From NCBI GenBank assembly GCA_027364995.1, contig DAHXOG010000003.1, forward strand, positions 1-22,224: a stretch of 22,224 bases of DNA. Direction: 5' to 3'. This document shows, one piece after another, positions 1 through 6,775 of this stretch. A program made the position numbers and the translations under genes. The stretch is from Candidatus Mancarchaeum sp. (lineage in GTDB: Archaea; Micrarchaeota; Micrarchaeia; Micrarchaeales; Micrarchaeaceae). The notes under the pieces are model-generated. The model searched no databases. It saw only the letters and a list, made by a program, of their open reading frames with translations, and was not told where the DNA came from. The stretch's first letter is position 1. Each line of letters starts with the position of its first letter.

Positions 1-1
1 G

Positions 2-523
2 CAAAGGGAATATGGGATCCTAACTGCATTGAATAGGGATGGAAGGAAAAGCTTTTCTGAAATAGACGCGGAACTAGGCATTGGCAAGGGCTCATCCGAC
101 TATACATATTACAGATTAATAGAGAAGAAGATTTTATACAGGATTACTATAGACATGAAAAGGCTGCCGATAAAATATCCTGCAATAATAAGCCTGCAGC
201 AAACCGACATACAAGGCTTCAATGCCCACAGGAACGAATTTCGTGTACATCTAATAAACAACCCAGAAACTCCCACTAACAGGTACACGCTATTCGGAGA
301 CATAGGCTCTCCTTATGGGGCTATGTTCATAAAGCCCATATACGAAGGAGAAACGTTAGATGCTGTAGTAAATGCTACGAAAGATGCAATGAGAGAAAAA
401 CTAAACCCTAATGTAGATATAATAACCGACATACTTATTGGAACTTTAGGCGCAAGAAGGATGCCTCCAGAACAAACCTACCAATACAAAATCCTGCAAG
501 AACAACTAGACAAGCAAAAATAG
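2..523 (+). CDS. Winged-helix/RAM-like regulator, C-terminal part (5' end outside window)
   Basis: The reading frame is open from base 2 and enters from outside the window, so only the C-terminal 173 residues are seen. A TTG at 29 lies in frame but is not the start: the residues before it (QREYGILTA) match residues 281 onward of the 454-residue protein at 17302-18666. The part seen holds one winged-helix unit (RKSFSEIDAELGIG...SDYTYYRL) and a following alpha/beta domain resembling the RAM domain of Lrp/AsnC proteins, with the shared blocks GFNAHRNEFR, TPTNRY and GDIGSPYG. By eye about half of the residues match the paralogue. It is presumably a DNA-binding regulator; ligand and targets are unknown. 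Stop TAG at 521-523. It is followed by a non-coding flank that is duplicated behind the paralogue. Confidence 0.85.
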   Translation, partial: QREYGILTALNRDGRKSFSEIDAELGIGKGSSDYTYYRLIEKKILYRITIDMKRLPIKYPAIISLQQTDIQGFNAHRNEFRVHLINNPETPTNRYTLFGDIGSPYGAMFIKPIYEGETLDAVVNATKDAMREKLNPNVDIITDILIGTLGARRMPPEQTYQYKILQEQLDKQK

Positions 524-556
524 CTAATATAATTTAATACATATCAATTTATTGAT

Positions 557-659
557 CGCCGCTGCCTCCCACATTATCACCAAATATTTATATTTCAAAA
601 CAAAATGGAACTGATGCATTTAAATACATTTTCCTTTTTGCATGTATAATGGTGTAAAA
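557..659 (+). repeat. Duplicated 3' flank, copy 1 (partner at 18684-18785)
   Basis: About 100 bases downstream of the left-edge regulator gene align with the bases downstream of its paralogue at 17302-18666, at roughly 80 % identity by eye. Shared parts are GCCGC..CCTCCCA, AAATATTTATATTTCAA, AAAATGGAACT and a near-palindrome ATGCATTTAAATACAT (614-629) followed by a T-rich run. A 14-codon open frame, 605-649 (MELMHLNTFSFLHV), is kept at the same length in the other copy. It could be a transcript end, a promoter (TTTATATTT and TTTAAATA resemble TATA boxes) or a micro-gene. No function is proved. Confidence 0.65.
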
Positions 660-746
660 ATGGTTTTTGCAAGCAATGACTAATCTGGCAGAAGCTTATC
701 TAAAATATAAAAAGGTAAAAAGAAAAAAAAGAGAAGAAAGGAAAGC

Positions 747-1334
747 TCAAAGCTTTCCTATGTCCTTTACAACGTCTATGTCCAATGCTTCCTTACCATT
801 TCTCCAGTTTGCAGGTATGGCGCACATATGGCCCTCCTTGGATGGATGGTCCCTTAGGTACTTAAGCCCCATGAATGCATTAAGGATGTGATCCGCGTCC
901 TTGCCCAGGTTATTGTTGAATGCAGCCATGTACTGTATGTTGCCGTCAGGGTCTATTATAACTACTGACCTCATGGCCTGGCCTGACTTCTCGTTCAGCA
1001 ATCCGAATTTTCTTGCTATGTCCTTGTTAAAGTCCTCAACCATAGGTATCGAGCTCTTCTTTACCCTTGGACTGCTCTCCGCCCAGCCCTTATGGGAAAA
1101 TATGCTGTCTGTGCTTATGGCATAAACCTCGGCATCGTTCTTCTTGAACTCGTCGTACAAGCCCATGAATGCCTCTATATCAGTCGCGCAAACGAATGTG
1201 AAGTCTCCAGGATAAAATGTTATTATGTTCCACTTGCCTTTCTTCGGTATCTCTATGTTTTCTATCTTGTCTTCCTTTGGAAAATAAGCCTTCGCCTTCA
1301 TAGCCTCAAACTTCTCTTCTATTGGTACTGTCAT
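747..1334 (-). CDS. ahpC: Typical 2-Cys peroxiredoxin, AhpC/TSA family
   Basis: A cytosolic thiol peroxidase of 195 residues that reduces hydrogen peroxide and organic hydroperoxides. The peroxidatic motif is FYPGDFTFVCATD with Cys49; family members usually have FVCPT, so the Pro after the Cys is Ala here. The resolving Cys is Cys171 in GHMCAIPANW. The block STDSIFSHKGWAESSP matches AhpC closely, and the length is normal for AhpC (about 187). The electron donor is not encoded nearby; no AhpF or thioredoxin reductase is visible. The start ATG at 1334 has GTGAT three bases upstream. It is divergent from an Lrp-type regulator across 73 bases, so control by that regulator is plausible but unproved. 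Confidence 0.93.
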   Translation of the reverse strand: MTVPIEEKFEAMKAKAYFPKEDKIENIEIPKKGKWNIITFYPGDFTFVCATDIEAFMGLYDEFKKNDAEVYAISTDSIFSHKGWAESSPRVKKSSIPMVEDFNKDIARKFGLLNEKSGQAMRSVVIIDPDGNIQYMAAFNNNLGKDADHILNAFMGLKYLRDHPSKEGHMCAIPANWRNGKEALDIDVVKDIGKL

Positions 1335-1407
1335 TTAATCACATGTAGTATTATGAATGACCAAATATATAAATATTTTGTTATTTTTATCATATAAATA
1401 GATATAA
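1335..1407. promoter_or_regulatory. Divergent control region between peroxiredoxin and Lrp regulator
   Basis: 73 bases separate the two start codons. A TATA-like stretch (TATATAAATA, about 1366-1375) lies 33-42 bases before the Lrp ATG, which fits a nearly leaderless transcript on the plus strand; the Lrp gene has no Shine-Dalgarno. The minus-strand gene has GTGAT at its start. The stretch ATGACCAAA(T)ATA near 1355-1367 recurs as ATGACCAAACATA near 17078 upstream of the dual winged-helix gene, which may be chance in AT-rich DNA. Confidence 0.5.
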
Positions 1408-1836
1408 ATGACAAAAGATTTGTTAAAAAACCTAGACAAGCTTATAGTCGAGAGGCTAGTATCAAACTCCAAAATACCTGTAAAGGAGCTTGCGAAGGAG
1501 TATGGCGTATCCAACGGGACCGTGCGCAACCGCATAGCGCAACTGTCAAAGTCCAATATAATAATGGGCTACAAGGCCAGGGCAAGGCTGAACAGGCTTG
1601 GCATGTGCGAGGTCATAGTTGGGCTTGACATAGCGCCCGAGCATTACATGGAGGCTATAGGCTCCATAAAGGCACTAAGCACGGTAAAAGAATTATACAG
1701 GGCCAGCGGCGACCACAGTGCAATAGCTATAATAACAACCGATTCTGATGGGGTAGAAGGCATTATAAGCGATATAGCTGCCATTAAAGGGGTAAAAAAT
1801 GTATATCCATCATTCGTACAGGAGGTAGTAAAATAG
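1408..1836 (+). CDS. Lrp/AsnC family transcriptional regulator
   Basis: A compact one-domain-pair regulator of 142 residues, close to the usual Lrp/AsnC length. The N-terminal winged helix is clear (LDKLIVERLVSNSKIPVKEL then GVSNGTVRNRIAQLSKSNII). The C-terminal half (about 65-142) is the RAM effector/oligomerisation domain with the pattern GLDIAPEHYMEAIGSIKAL...YRASGDHSAIAIITT...GVKNVYPSFV. Such proteins form dimers or octamers and respond to amino acids or other small molecules; the effector here is unknown. It starts at ATG 1408 without a ribosome-binding site. It is divergent from the peroxiredoxin gene and convergent with xth. Likely roles are autoregulation and control of its divergent neighbour (inference). 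Confidence 0.9.
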   Translation: MTKDLLKNLDKLIVERLVSNSKIPVKELAKEYGVSNGTVRNRIAQLSKSNIIMGYKARARLNRLGMCEVIVGLDIAPEHYMEAIGSIKALSTVKELYRASGDHSAIAIITTDSDGVEGIISDIAAIKGVKNVYPSFVQEVVK

Positions 1837-1840
1837 CCTA

Positions 1841-1879
1841 CACTGTGAAATCAGTGCTAACTCATGACTTAAAATCATG
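1841..1879. terminator. Two tandem small hairpins between convergent genes
   Basis: Between the Lrp stop (1836) and the xth stop (1891) lie CACTG-tgaaat-CAGTG (1841-1856) and CATGA-cttaaaa-TCATG (1863-1879). Two five-base-pair stems in 55 bases between converging genes suggest a bidirectional transcript end or RNA 3'-end stabiliser. Archaeal termination normally relies on T-tracts, which are absent here, so the call is weak. Confidence 0.3.
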
Positions 1880-1890
1880 CATAATGGCGA

Positions 1891-2646
1891 TTACAGGTTA
1901 GCATCGATTTCCAATGTCACAGGCACATGGTCCGATCCTTTTATCTCTTTGAGTATGCCTGCAGAGACAACCTTTTTTACAAGCTTTTTTGAAACCAGGA
2001 AGTAGTCTATGCGCCATCCTATGTTCCTTGCCCTGGCGTTAAACATATACGACCACCACGTATAATTGCCATCATTTTCATCGAAAAGTCTGAATGTATC
2101 GCTGAATCCAGAGCTTATGAAATTGTCCATGTCGGAGCGTTCCTCCTTCGTAAAGCCTGCGTTGTGCACGTTATCCTTTGGCCTTGCGATATCTATCTCC
2201 GTATGCGCAACATTGAAGTCGCCGCATATTATTACCGGCTTTTCCTTTTCAAGGCCCTTCATATACTCAAGCATCCTGGAATTGAACGTTCTCTTCACAT
2301 CAAGCCTTGAAAGATCCCTCCTGGAATTTGGAAAATATACGTTCAGGAAATAGAAATCCCTGAACTCCAGATTCTGCACACGCCCCTCATCATTATCAAA
2401 TTCCGTGGAGTATGAAGCAGGTTTCCTCTTCGTCATTACCATCGTTCCGCTATAACCCTTCTTCCTTGCTGGATTGATATACGTATGATAGCCCAATTCC
2501 ATAAAATGCTTGGGGACTGTGCTATCGTCTGCTTTTATCTCCTGAAATGCAATAACATCCGCTTTTTCCGACTCTATGAGCTTTATTGCATTTGCCTCAG
2601 CGGCGCGTATGCCGTTGACATTCCACGATATGAATTTGACATCCAT
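1891..2646 (-). CDS. xth: Exodeoxyribonuclease III / AP endonuclease
   Basis: A base-excision-repair nuclease of 251 residues that cleaves DNA 5' of abasic sites and trims 3' blocked ends. All motifs of the ExoIII/APE1 family are present in order: SWNVNGIRA, FQEIKA (metal-binding Glu), YSGTM, CGDFNVAHTEIDIARPK, RIDYFLVS and the catalytic GSDHVPV near the end. The ATG at 2646 is chosen because it has GTGTT exactly three bases upstream and lies 8 bases after the GNAT stop; a TTG at 2658 is in frame but has no such site. It is the last gene of the minus-strand repair operon and would act on abasic sites left by the endonucleases encoded upstream. Confidence 0.93.
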   Translation of the reverse strand: MDVKFISWNVNGIRAAEANAIKLIESEKADVIAFQEIKADDSTVPKHFMELGYHTYINPARKKGYSGTMVMTKRKPASYSTEFDNDEGRVQNLEFRDFYFLNVYFPNSRRDLSRLDVKRTFNSRMLEYMKGLEKEKPVIICGDFNVAHTEIDIARPKDNVHNAGFTKEERSDMDNFISSGFSDTFRLFDENDGNYTWWSYMFNARARNIGWRIDYFLVSKKLVKKVVSAGILKEIKGSDHVPVTLEIDANL

Positions 2647-2654
2647 AAAAACAC

Positions 2655-3140
2655 TCAAAGCTCAAGCTCCATCTTCACGAGTTCATATCCGTTCTCGTTA
2701 ACCCTTCCAGTCTCCTTGAATCCAAGCTTCGAATAAACATGCATGCTCCTCTGATTGTATTCGTATATTCCGCTTACAAAAAGCTTTTTAATATGTATAT
2801 CTCTGGCCCTTCTTATGAGCATATCCAATACCCTCGTGCCTATGCCTCTGTTCCAATACTCCTCTGCACCTATTGTTATCGGCGTTTTATCCTTTGTTAT
2901 GCTTGCGTCCCCTATTGGCTTCCATGCACCATTCTCCTTAACCTCTATTATATAAGTCTCTCCTAACTCTGAAAGCTTTCCATTCATGCGCCTTATTATC
3001 TCTGGCCCGTATGGCATTGTCGCAGGCCCTTCGGAATAAAACAAGACATCAGGGTTTGTGTACCATTCAAGGAAATGCCCCATATCCTTTTCTATGTCGA
3101 CAGGCCTTAACCTTAAATCATTGTCCTCTATTACAGTAAT
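2655..3140 (-). CDS. GNAT family N-acetyltransferase, apparently ATT-started
   Basis: An acetyl-CoA-dependent acetyltransferase with the GNAT fold; the substrate is unknown. The acetyl-CoA loop is seen as YWNRGIGTRVLDMLIRRA and the C-terminal motif B as NQRSMHVYSKLGFKETGRV. The first ATG is at 3083, but the frame stays open upstream to a TGA at 3141-3143 and encodes DNDLRLRPVDIEKD, the usual first strand and helix of GNAT proteins. The only plausible start before that is ATT at 3138-3140, three bases after a perfect GGTGAT (3144-3149), the same spacing as in neighbouring genes. Starting at 3083 would remove the first strand. The gene starts 10 bases after the endoQ stop. Family assignment is firm; the start codon is inference. 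Confidence 0.78.
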   Translation of the reverse strand: MTVIEDNDLRLRPVDIEKDMGHFLEWYTNPDVLFYSEGPATMPYGPEIIRRMNGKLSELGETYIIEVKENGAWKPIGDASITKDKTPITIGAEEYWNRGIGTRVLDMLIRRARDIHIKKLFVSGIYEYNQRSMHVYSKLGFKETGRVNENGYELVKMELEL

Positions 3141-3143
3141 TCA

Positions 3144-3149
3144 ATCACC
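3144..3149 (-). promoter_or_regulatory. Shine-Dalgarno that decides the GNAT start
   Basis: GGTGAT on the minus strand, complementary to the archaeal 16S rRNA 3' end (known consensus GGAGGTGATCC), followed by TGA and then ATT. The three-base spacer equals that seen at fni (GGTAAT-tga-TTG), S4 (GTGAT-tga-TTG) and the carbamoyltransferase (GGTGGT-cga-TTG). Confidence 0.6.
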
Positions 3150-3150
3150 A

Positions 3151-4419
3151 TCAATCGCCAAAAAAATCTGACATGCCCTTTTGCCGAATCGGCTTAGGCG
3201 TATCATCCTTTGTCCTTGAAAGCAGATCAAGCTCTCCGTATACACCTGAATAACCTGGCTTTATGATTATTTTGTCGTTCCTTACGTTGTCTATGCATTC
3301 GGCTATATCGGCTCCAGCAACCTCTTCAATATCTCTTATGCTTGCGTTTGTAAGTATATCCAACTCATCACCGAAGCGCTCTATAAGCTTAGAATACAAA
3401 TCCTTTACCGAAGAGGTATACCTTGTCTTCTTCTTTGCGTAAGATATCACCTCTATTAGAGGCACGGCGTGTATGTAAGGTATGTGGTTCTTAGGAGTGT
3501 ATCCAACTTCGCGGTCAGCAAGCTCGTCTATCCTGTGCAATACTCCTATAACAAGCCTCTTTCCGCAAACCTTGCATACGCTGCTTTTCGTTTCTTCCGG
3601 ATTTACCGAATAATGGCATTCCCTATGTCCATCGTAATGGTATTTCCCCTCCTCTGGATAATACTCTACTGTCTGCTTAAACACTTTCGGATCCTTTTCA
3701 ACTATCGATTTTATTATGGAATCGTAAGAAAGCTTTTCAACATCAAATACATTGGACTCCCTTCCCATATTGGCCAGCGAGTGCATGTCGCTGTTCGATA
3801 TCAGCGTGTATTTATCCAACTCCGATATGCGCCAGTTCATCTTGGGATCGGAACTCAATCCGCTCTCGTACGCGTGTATGTCCTTTGCCCTGTCCTCATA
3901 AGCCTCCTTTATGGAATCGAATCCAGACATTGCACCTAGGGCGCCGAAATAAGGAGTCCATAAGTGTGCCGGAAATACAAATGCCCTTTTATCCGTTGAC
4001 ATAACTATATCGACGAATTCGGAGCAGCTGATCCTAAGCTGCGGCCTTCCATCGGAATCCATGCTTCCATATTTTTCAAGGGCCTTGGATAAAGCCTCTG
4101 CGGATTCTATGCTAGGAAGCAGAATACAATTGTGAACCTTCTTTATGCTGTGGTCCCTGCCCTCATATATGGTAGAAACCTCTGCGCTTGGGATAAAATG
4201 CACGTCTTCATTTGTTTTGGCAAGCCTGTAAAGCCCGTTGCCTTCGCTCTCGAGATTTTCCTTAAGCTCATTGATCCATAACGGGTGCAGCACGTCGCCA
4301 GTTCCTATTACATTCAAACCCTTCTGCTTTGCGGTTTCGTGCATTGTCTGCGCATTTATTGCACTGCTGCATGCCATGGCAAATCTCGTATGCACATGCA
4401 AATCTGCTATTACCCTCAT
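3151..4419 (-). CDS. endoQ: Endonuclease Q-like PHP-domain DNA repair nuclease
   Basis: A 422-residue protein of the PHP family known as TIGR00375, whose Thermococcales member is EndoQ. EndoQ cuts DNA 5' of deaminated bases (hypoxanthine, uracil, xanthine) and abasic sites. The PHP metal ligands are visible: DLHVH (Asp6, His8, His10), TGDVLHP (Asp42, His45), SAEVS (Glu80), PAHLW (His152) and SNSDMHS (Asp211, His213). A zinc-binding insert follows with His265, Cys268, Cys282 and Cys285 (CKVCGK), then a helical C-terminal region with VGYTPKNHIPYIHAVPL, typical of the family. A short C-terminal PIRQKGMSDFFGD tail resembles a PIP box (QKGMSDFF), which would bind the PCNA clamp. Neighbours are xth, Nudix and nth. 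Start ATG 4419 has GATGTT three bases upstream. Confidence 0.85.
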   Translation of the reverse strand: MRVIADLHVHTRFAMACSSAINAQTMHETAKQKGLNVIGTGDVLHPLWINELKENLESEGNGLYRLAKTNEDVHFIPSAEVSTIYEGRDHSIKKVHNCILLPSIESAEALSKALEKYGSMDSDGRPQLRISCSEFVDIVMSTDKRAFVFPAHLWTPYFGALGAMSGFDSIKEAYEDRAKDIHAYESGLSSDPKMNWRISELDKYTLISNSDMHSLANMGRESNVFDVEKLSYDSIIKSIVEKDPKVFKQTVEYYPEEGKYHYDGHRECHYSVNPEETKSSVCKVCGKRLVIGVLHRIDELADREVGYTPKNHIPYIHAVPLIEVISYAKKKTRYTSSVKDLYSKLIERFGDELDILTNASIRDIEEVAGADIAECIDNVRNDKIIIKPGYSGVYGELDLLSRTKDDTPKPIRQKGMSDFFGD

Positions 4420-4430
4420 CGTAACATCTT

Positions 4431-4886
4431 TTATAATTCATTATAAGCTTCCAACGCCCTTATGGATATGGCCTTAACATTGGGCAGCGTATCTAACCTT
4501 TCAATATCGCTTTTGCTGAACCACTTTATGCCTTCGCTCTCATTATTTCCTGAAATTTCCCCTCCTTTAATCCTTGCGATGTAGACCATGTCAAAATGTA
4601 TGTGCATCGGCTGAGTCTTATACGGAACATTCTCGTATACCATGGCGAATGGCTCTATAACAGTGTGGGCACTTTCATCATTATACGGCACGTTGTCCTT
4701 TCCCAGCAATTCGACCTCAAGCCCTGTCTCTTCAAATGTCTCACGCATTGCGGTCTCGTATGGAAATTCGTTTTCTTCCATATGGCCCCCAGGGGGCAGC
4801 CATACGCCTATCTTCTTGTGTTTTAGCATAAGCATCTTTCCGTCTTTTATGATAATGCAGCCTGCTACCATGCATTTCTTCGTCAT
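4431..4886 (-). CDS. Nudix hydrolase
   Basis: A 151-residue Nudix-fold pyrophosphohydrolase. The Nudix box is complete at residues 34-56 (G-x5-E-x7-RETFEETGL), preceded by WLPPGG, so it should be an active Mg2+-dependent enzyme hydrolysing a nucleoside diphosphate linked to another group. The substrate cannot be read from the sequence. Its place in an operon of DNA repair genes makes oxidised nucleotides (a MutT-like role) one option; NADH, ADP-ribose or NDP-sugars are others. It starts at ATG 4886 with GGTATT three bases upstream, 30 bases after nth, and ends 11 bases before the endoQ start. Confidence 0.9.
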   Translation of the reverse strand: MTKKCMVAGCIIIKDGKMLMLKHKKIGVWLPPGGHMEENEFPYETAMRETFEETGLEVELLGKDNVPYNDESAHTVIEPFAMVYENVPYKTQPMHIHFDMVYIARIKGGEISGNNESEGIKWFSKSDIERLDTLPNVKAISIRALEAYNEL

Positions 4887-4916
4887 GTCAATACCAGTTT
4901 TTACTAATCCGATTAC

Positions 4917-5570
4917 TCATACGCTTTTTGTCACTCCGTTCCTTTTGCATATTTTATTTAGCATGCATTCACTGCATTTAGGCACGGTGCCGCATATGCT
5001 CTTCCCGTGCTCCTTAAGCACATAAGCTATATTTTTCCAATACTTCTTGTCAATTAAATTTTTCAGATCATCTTCTATGGCCTCAGGCTTCTTTTCATCA
5101 CTGAGCCCAATCCTGTATGATAGCTTTATTACCCATGTGTCTACAGGTATCCCCTCAATTATTCCATAAGCGTTTATCAATATCGTGTTCGCAGTCTTTC
5201 TTCCTATCCCAGGAAGCTCTATCAATTCATCCATGCTGGCAGGTACCTTCCCATTATATTTCTCATTTATCATTTTGCATGCTTTGATTATGTTCAATGC
5301 CTTGCCCTTCATGTAAAAAATTCCTTTCAGGTATTTCTCCAAATCTTCGGGCTCTGCATCTGCGTAATCGCTTGCGCTTTTGAATTTCTCGAAAAGCTTC
5401 GGAGTTATCGCATTTACTGTTGAGTCCCTTGTCTGCGCAGACAATATGGCCGCAACCATCAGCTCCAACGGTGTTTTGAAGTTCAGGTAGTAATGCACAT
5501 CCTTGTAGCTATCTTCTAAGATAAGAATTGCCTTTTTAGCCTCTTTGCTATCGAGCTTGGAATACTGCAT
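4917..5570 (-). CDS. nth: Endonuclease III, copy 1
   Basis: A bifunctional DNA glycosylase/AP lyase for oxidised pyrimidines, 217 residues. The helix-hairpin-helix is LPGIGRKTANTIL with the Schiff-base Lys125; the catalytic Asp is Asp144 in PVDTWVIKL, where the usual VDTH is VDTW. The [4Fe-4S] cluster ligands are Cys193, Cys199, Cys202 and Cys208 with the standard C-x6-C-x2-C-x5-C spacing. Two ATG codons stand side by side; the second (5570) is chosen because GGTGTT lies three bases before it, while 5573 would overlap fni by four bases. Translation is probably coupled to fni. A second Nth paralogue is encoded divergently from 6776. Confidence 0.92.
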   Translation of the reverse strand: MQYSKLDSKEAKKAILILEDSYKDVHYYLNFKTPLELMVAAILSAQTRDSTVNAITPKLFEKFKSASDYADAEPEDLEKYLKGIFYMKGKALNIIKACKMINEKYNGKVPASMDELIELPGIGRKTANTILINAYGIIEGIPVDTWVIKLSYRIGLSDEKKPEAIEDDLKNLIDKKYWKNIAYVLKEHGKSICGTVPKCSECMLNKICKRNGVTKSV

Positions 5571-6685
5571 CATAACACCAGTTTATCTGCATAATCCTTC
5601 CATATTGCAAGCTCTCCGGTTATTACGAACGGAACCCTTCTAAGCTCGTCTATGTTTTTCGCCCCAACAAGGAACATTGCGCTTTTGAATTCTACCAATA
5701 ATTTGCTTATGAAGTCCTTCACGTCCTTGGCCGACTTTGTGGCAGGCCTTAATATTGGCAGCGCCATTGCCGTAAGCGAGGCACCCATAGCCATGGCCTT
5801 TGCCATCTCAACGCCGTTCCTTATGCCTCCGGAAGCGACCAACGGGAGCTTAGAATGCCTTTTTATCATATACAAAGAGGCAGCAGTGGGTATGCCCCAA
5901 TCCCAGAACAGATTGCCCAAATCCACCTTTTGTTCCAATCCCATCTCCTTGGCCCTATACCATTCCACGGCTGCATAGCTGGTGCCGCCCATCCCTGCAA
6001 TCTCTACGGCATCAATCTTTGTACTCTCGAGCTTTTTTGCCACCATGGGGGAGATACCGAATCCGACCTCTTTGGCTATCACGGGCTTTTTTACAGAGTT
6101 AACTATCATGCTTATGCCTTCCATGACATTCTTGTATCTAGCCTCTCCTTCCGGCTGTACTATTTCCTGTGTCGGATTGAGGTGCACATACAATGCATCC
6201 GCATCTATCATTTCTATTAGCCTATTTATGTCATCTATTTTCATCCCTGCGGATATCTGCGCGCCTCCTATATTGGCACCTATGAAAGCGTTTGGGGCAT
6301 TCTTCCTCGCTATCGTGTATGTGTCTTCAAGCGCCTTGTCGTAGAGCGCAGCACGCTGGCTGCCAAGCGCCATGCCCAAGCCAAGCTCCTCAACCGCCTC
6401 GGCTATATTCGAGTTTATGCGCTTTGCTAACTCAGCGCCTCCAGTCATGGCGCCTACCATGAACGGCGCAGAAAATTTCTTGCCCAAAAACGATGTGCTG
6501 GTATCTATATCATCGTAATCTATTTCAGGCAAAGAATTGTTCAAAAGCTTCACATCGGAAAAAAGGGTCCTGACGCTTTTTGCCTGCACTGGCTGGTCAA
6601 GGCATATGTTTATGTGCTCCTCCTTCCTTTTCATTATAATATCTATCTTGTCCTTTTTGGATTTATCGTCATGATCATTATCCAA
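5570..6685 (-). CDS. fni: Isopentenyl-diphosphate delta-isomerase, type 2
   Basis: An FMN- and NADPH-dependent enzyme interconverting isopentenyl and dimethylallyl diphosphate, needed for archaeal isoprenoid lipids. It has 371 residues. Family motifs are RKEEHI near residue 20, GAMTGGA (FMN/phosphate binding), GSQRAAL, HLNPTQEIVQPEGE, VIAKEVGFGIS, AGMGGTSYAAVEWYRA and the phosphate-binding SGGIRNGVEMAKAMAMGA. The first ~17 residues are very acidic and basic (MDNDHDDKSKKDKID), a short extension over most family members. The start is TTG at 6685, supported by GGTAAT exactly three bases upstream. It is the first gene of the minus-strand operon, and its stop overlaps the nth start by one base. 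Confidence 0.94.
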   Translation of the reverse strand: MDNDHDDKSKKDKIDIIMKRKEEHINICLDQPVQAKSVRTLFSDVKLLNNSLPEIDYDDIDTSTSFLGKKFSAPFMVGAMTGGAELAKRINSNIAEAVEELGLGMALGSQRAALYDKALEDTYTIARKNAPNAFIGANIGGAQISAGMKIDDINRLIEMIDADALYVHLNPTQEIVQPEGEARYKNVMEGISMIVNSVKKPVIAKEVGFGISPMVAKKLESTKIDAVEIAGMGGTSYAAVEWYRAKEMGLEQKVDLGNLFWDWGIPTAASLYMIKRHSKLPLVASGGIRNGVEMAKAMAMGASLTAMALPILRPATKSAKDVKDFISKLLVEFKSAMFLVGAKNIDELRRVPFVITGELAIWKDYADKLVL

Positions 6686-6775
6686 TCAATTACCCTAATA
6701 AAATAAACACTTAAAAGTAATGCATTAAACATTATTAATAAATTTGCAAGATATAATAAACAAAGTGGTGTTTTA
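6686..6775. promoter_or_regulatory. Divergent promoter region between fni and the second nth
   Basis: AT-rich DNA between the two start sites. On the plus strand a TATA-like GATATAATAAAC (about 6750-6761) precedes the GGTGTT site at 6767-6772. On the minus strand TTTATTTTATTA lies 10-20 bases before the fni ribosome-binding site. No palindromic operator stands out. Confidence 0.45.
6767..6772 (+). promoter_or_regulatory. Shine-Dalgarno that points to a CTG start for the second nth
   Basis: GGTGTT is followed by TTA and then an in-frame CTG (6776-6778), the spacing used by nearly all genes in this window. The first ATG of the gene (6812) has only a weak purine run before it. Confidence 0.45.

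Noticed and set aside
29..523. A complete 164-residue gene starting with TTG at 29
   Set aside because: The frame is open to base 2 and the preceding residues match the paralogue at 17302-18666, so the true start is outside the window.
1430..1440. Repeated CTAGACAAGC at about 508, 1430 and 13163
   Set aside because: Two of the three lie in coding sequence for Leu-Asp-Lys and no longer match is shared, so chance is sufficient.
2647..2658. TTG 2658 as the xth start
   Set aside because: It overlaps the GNAT end and has no ribosome-binding site at the usual distance; ATG 2646 has one.
4596..5025. Open frames opposite nth and Nudix on the plus strand
   Set aside because: They are antisense shadows of well-supported genes, with no homology or ribosome-binding sites.
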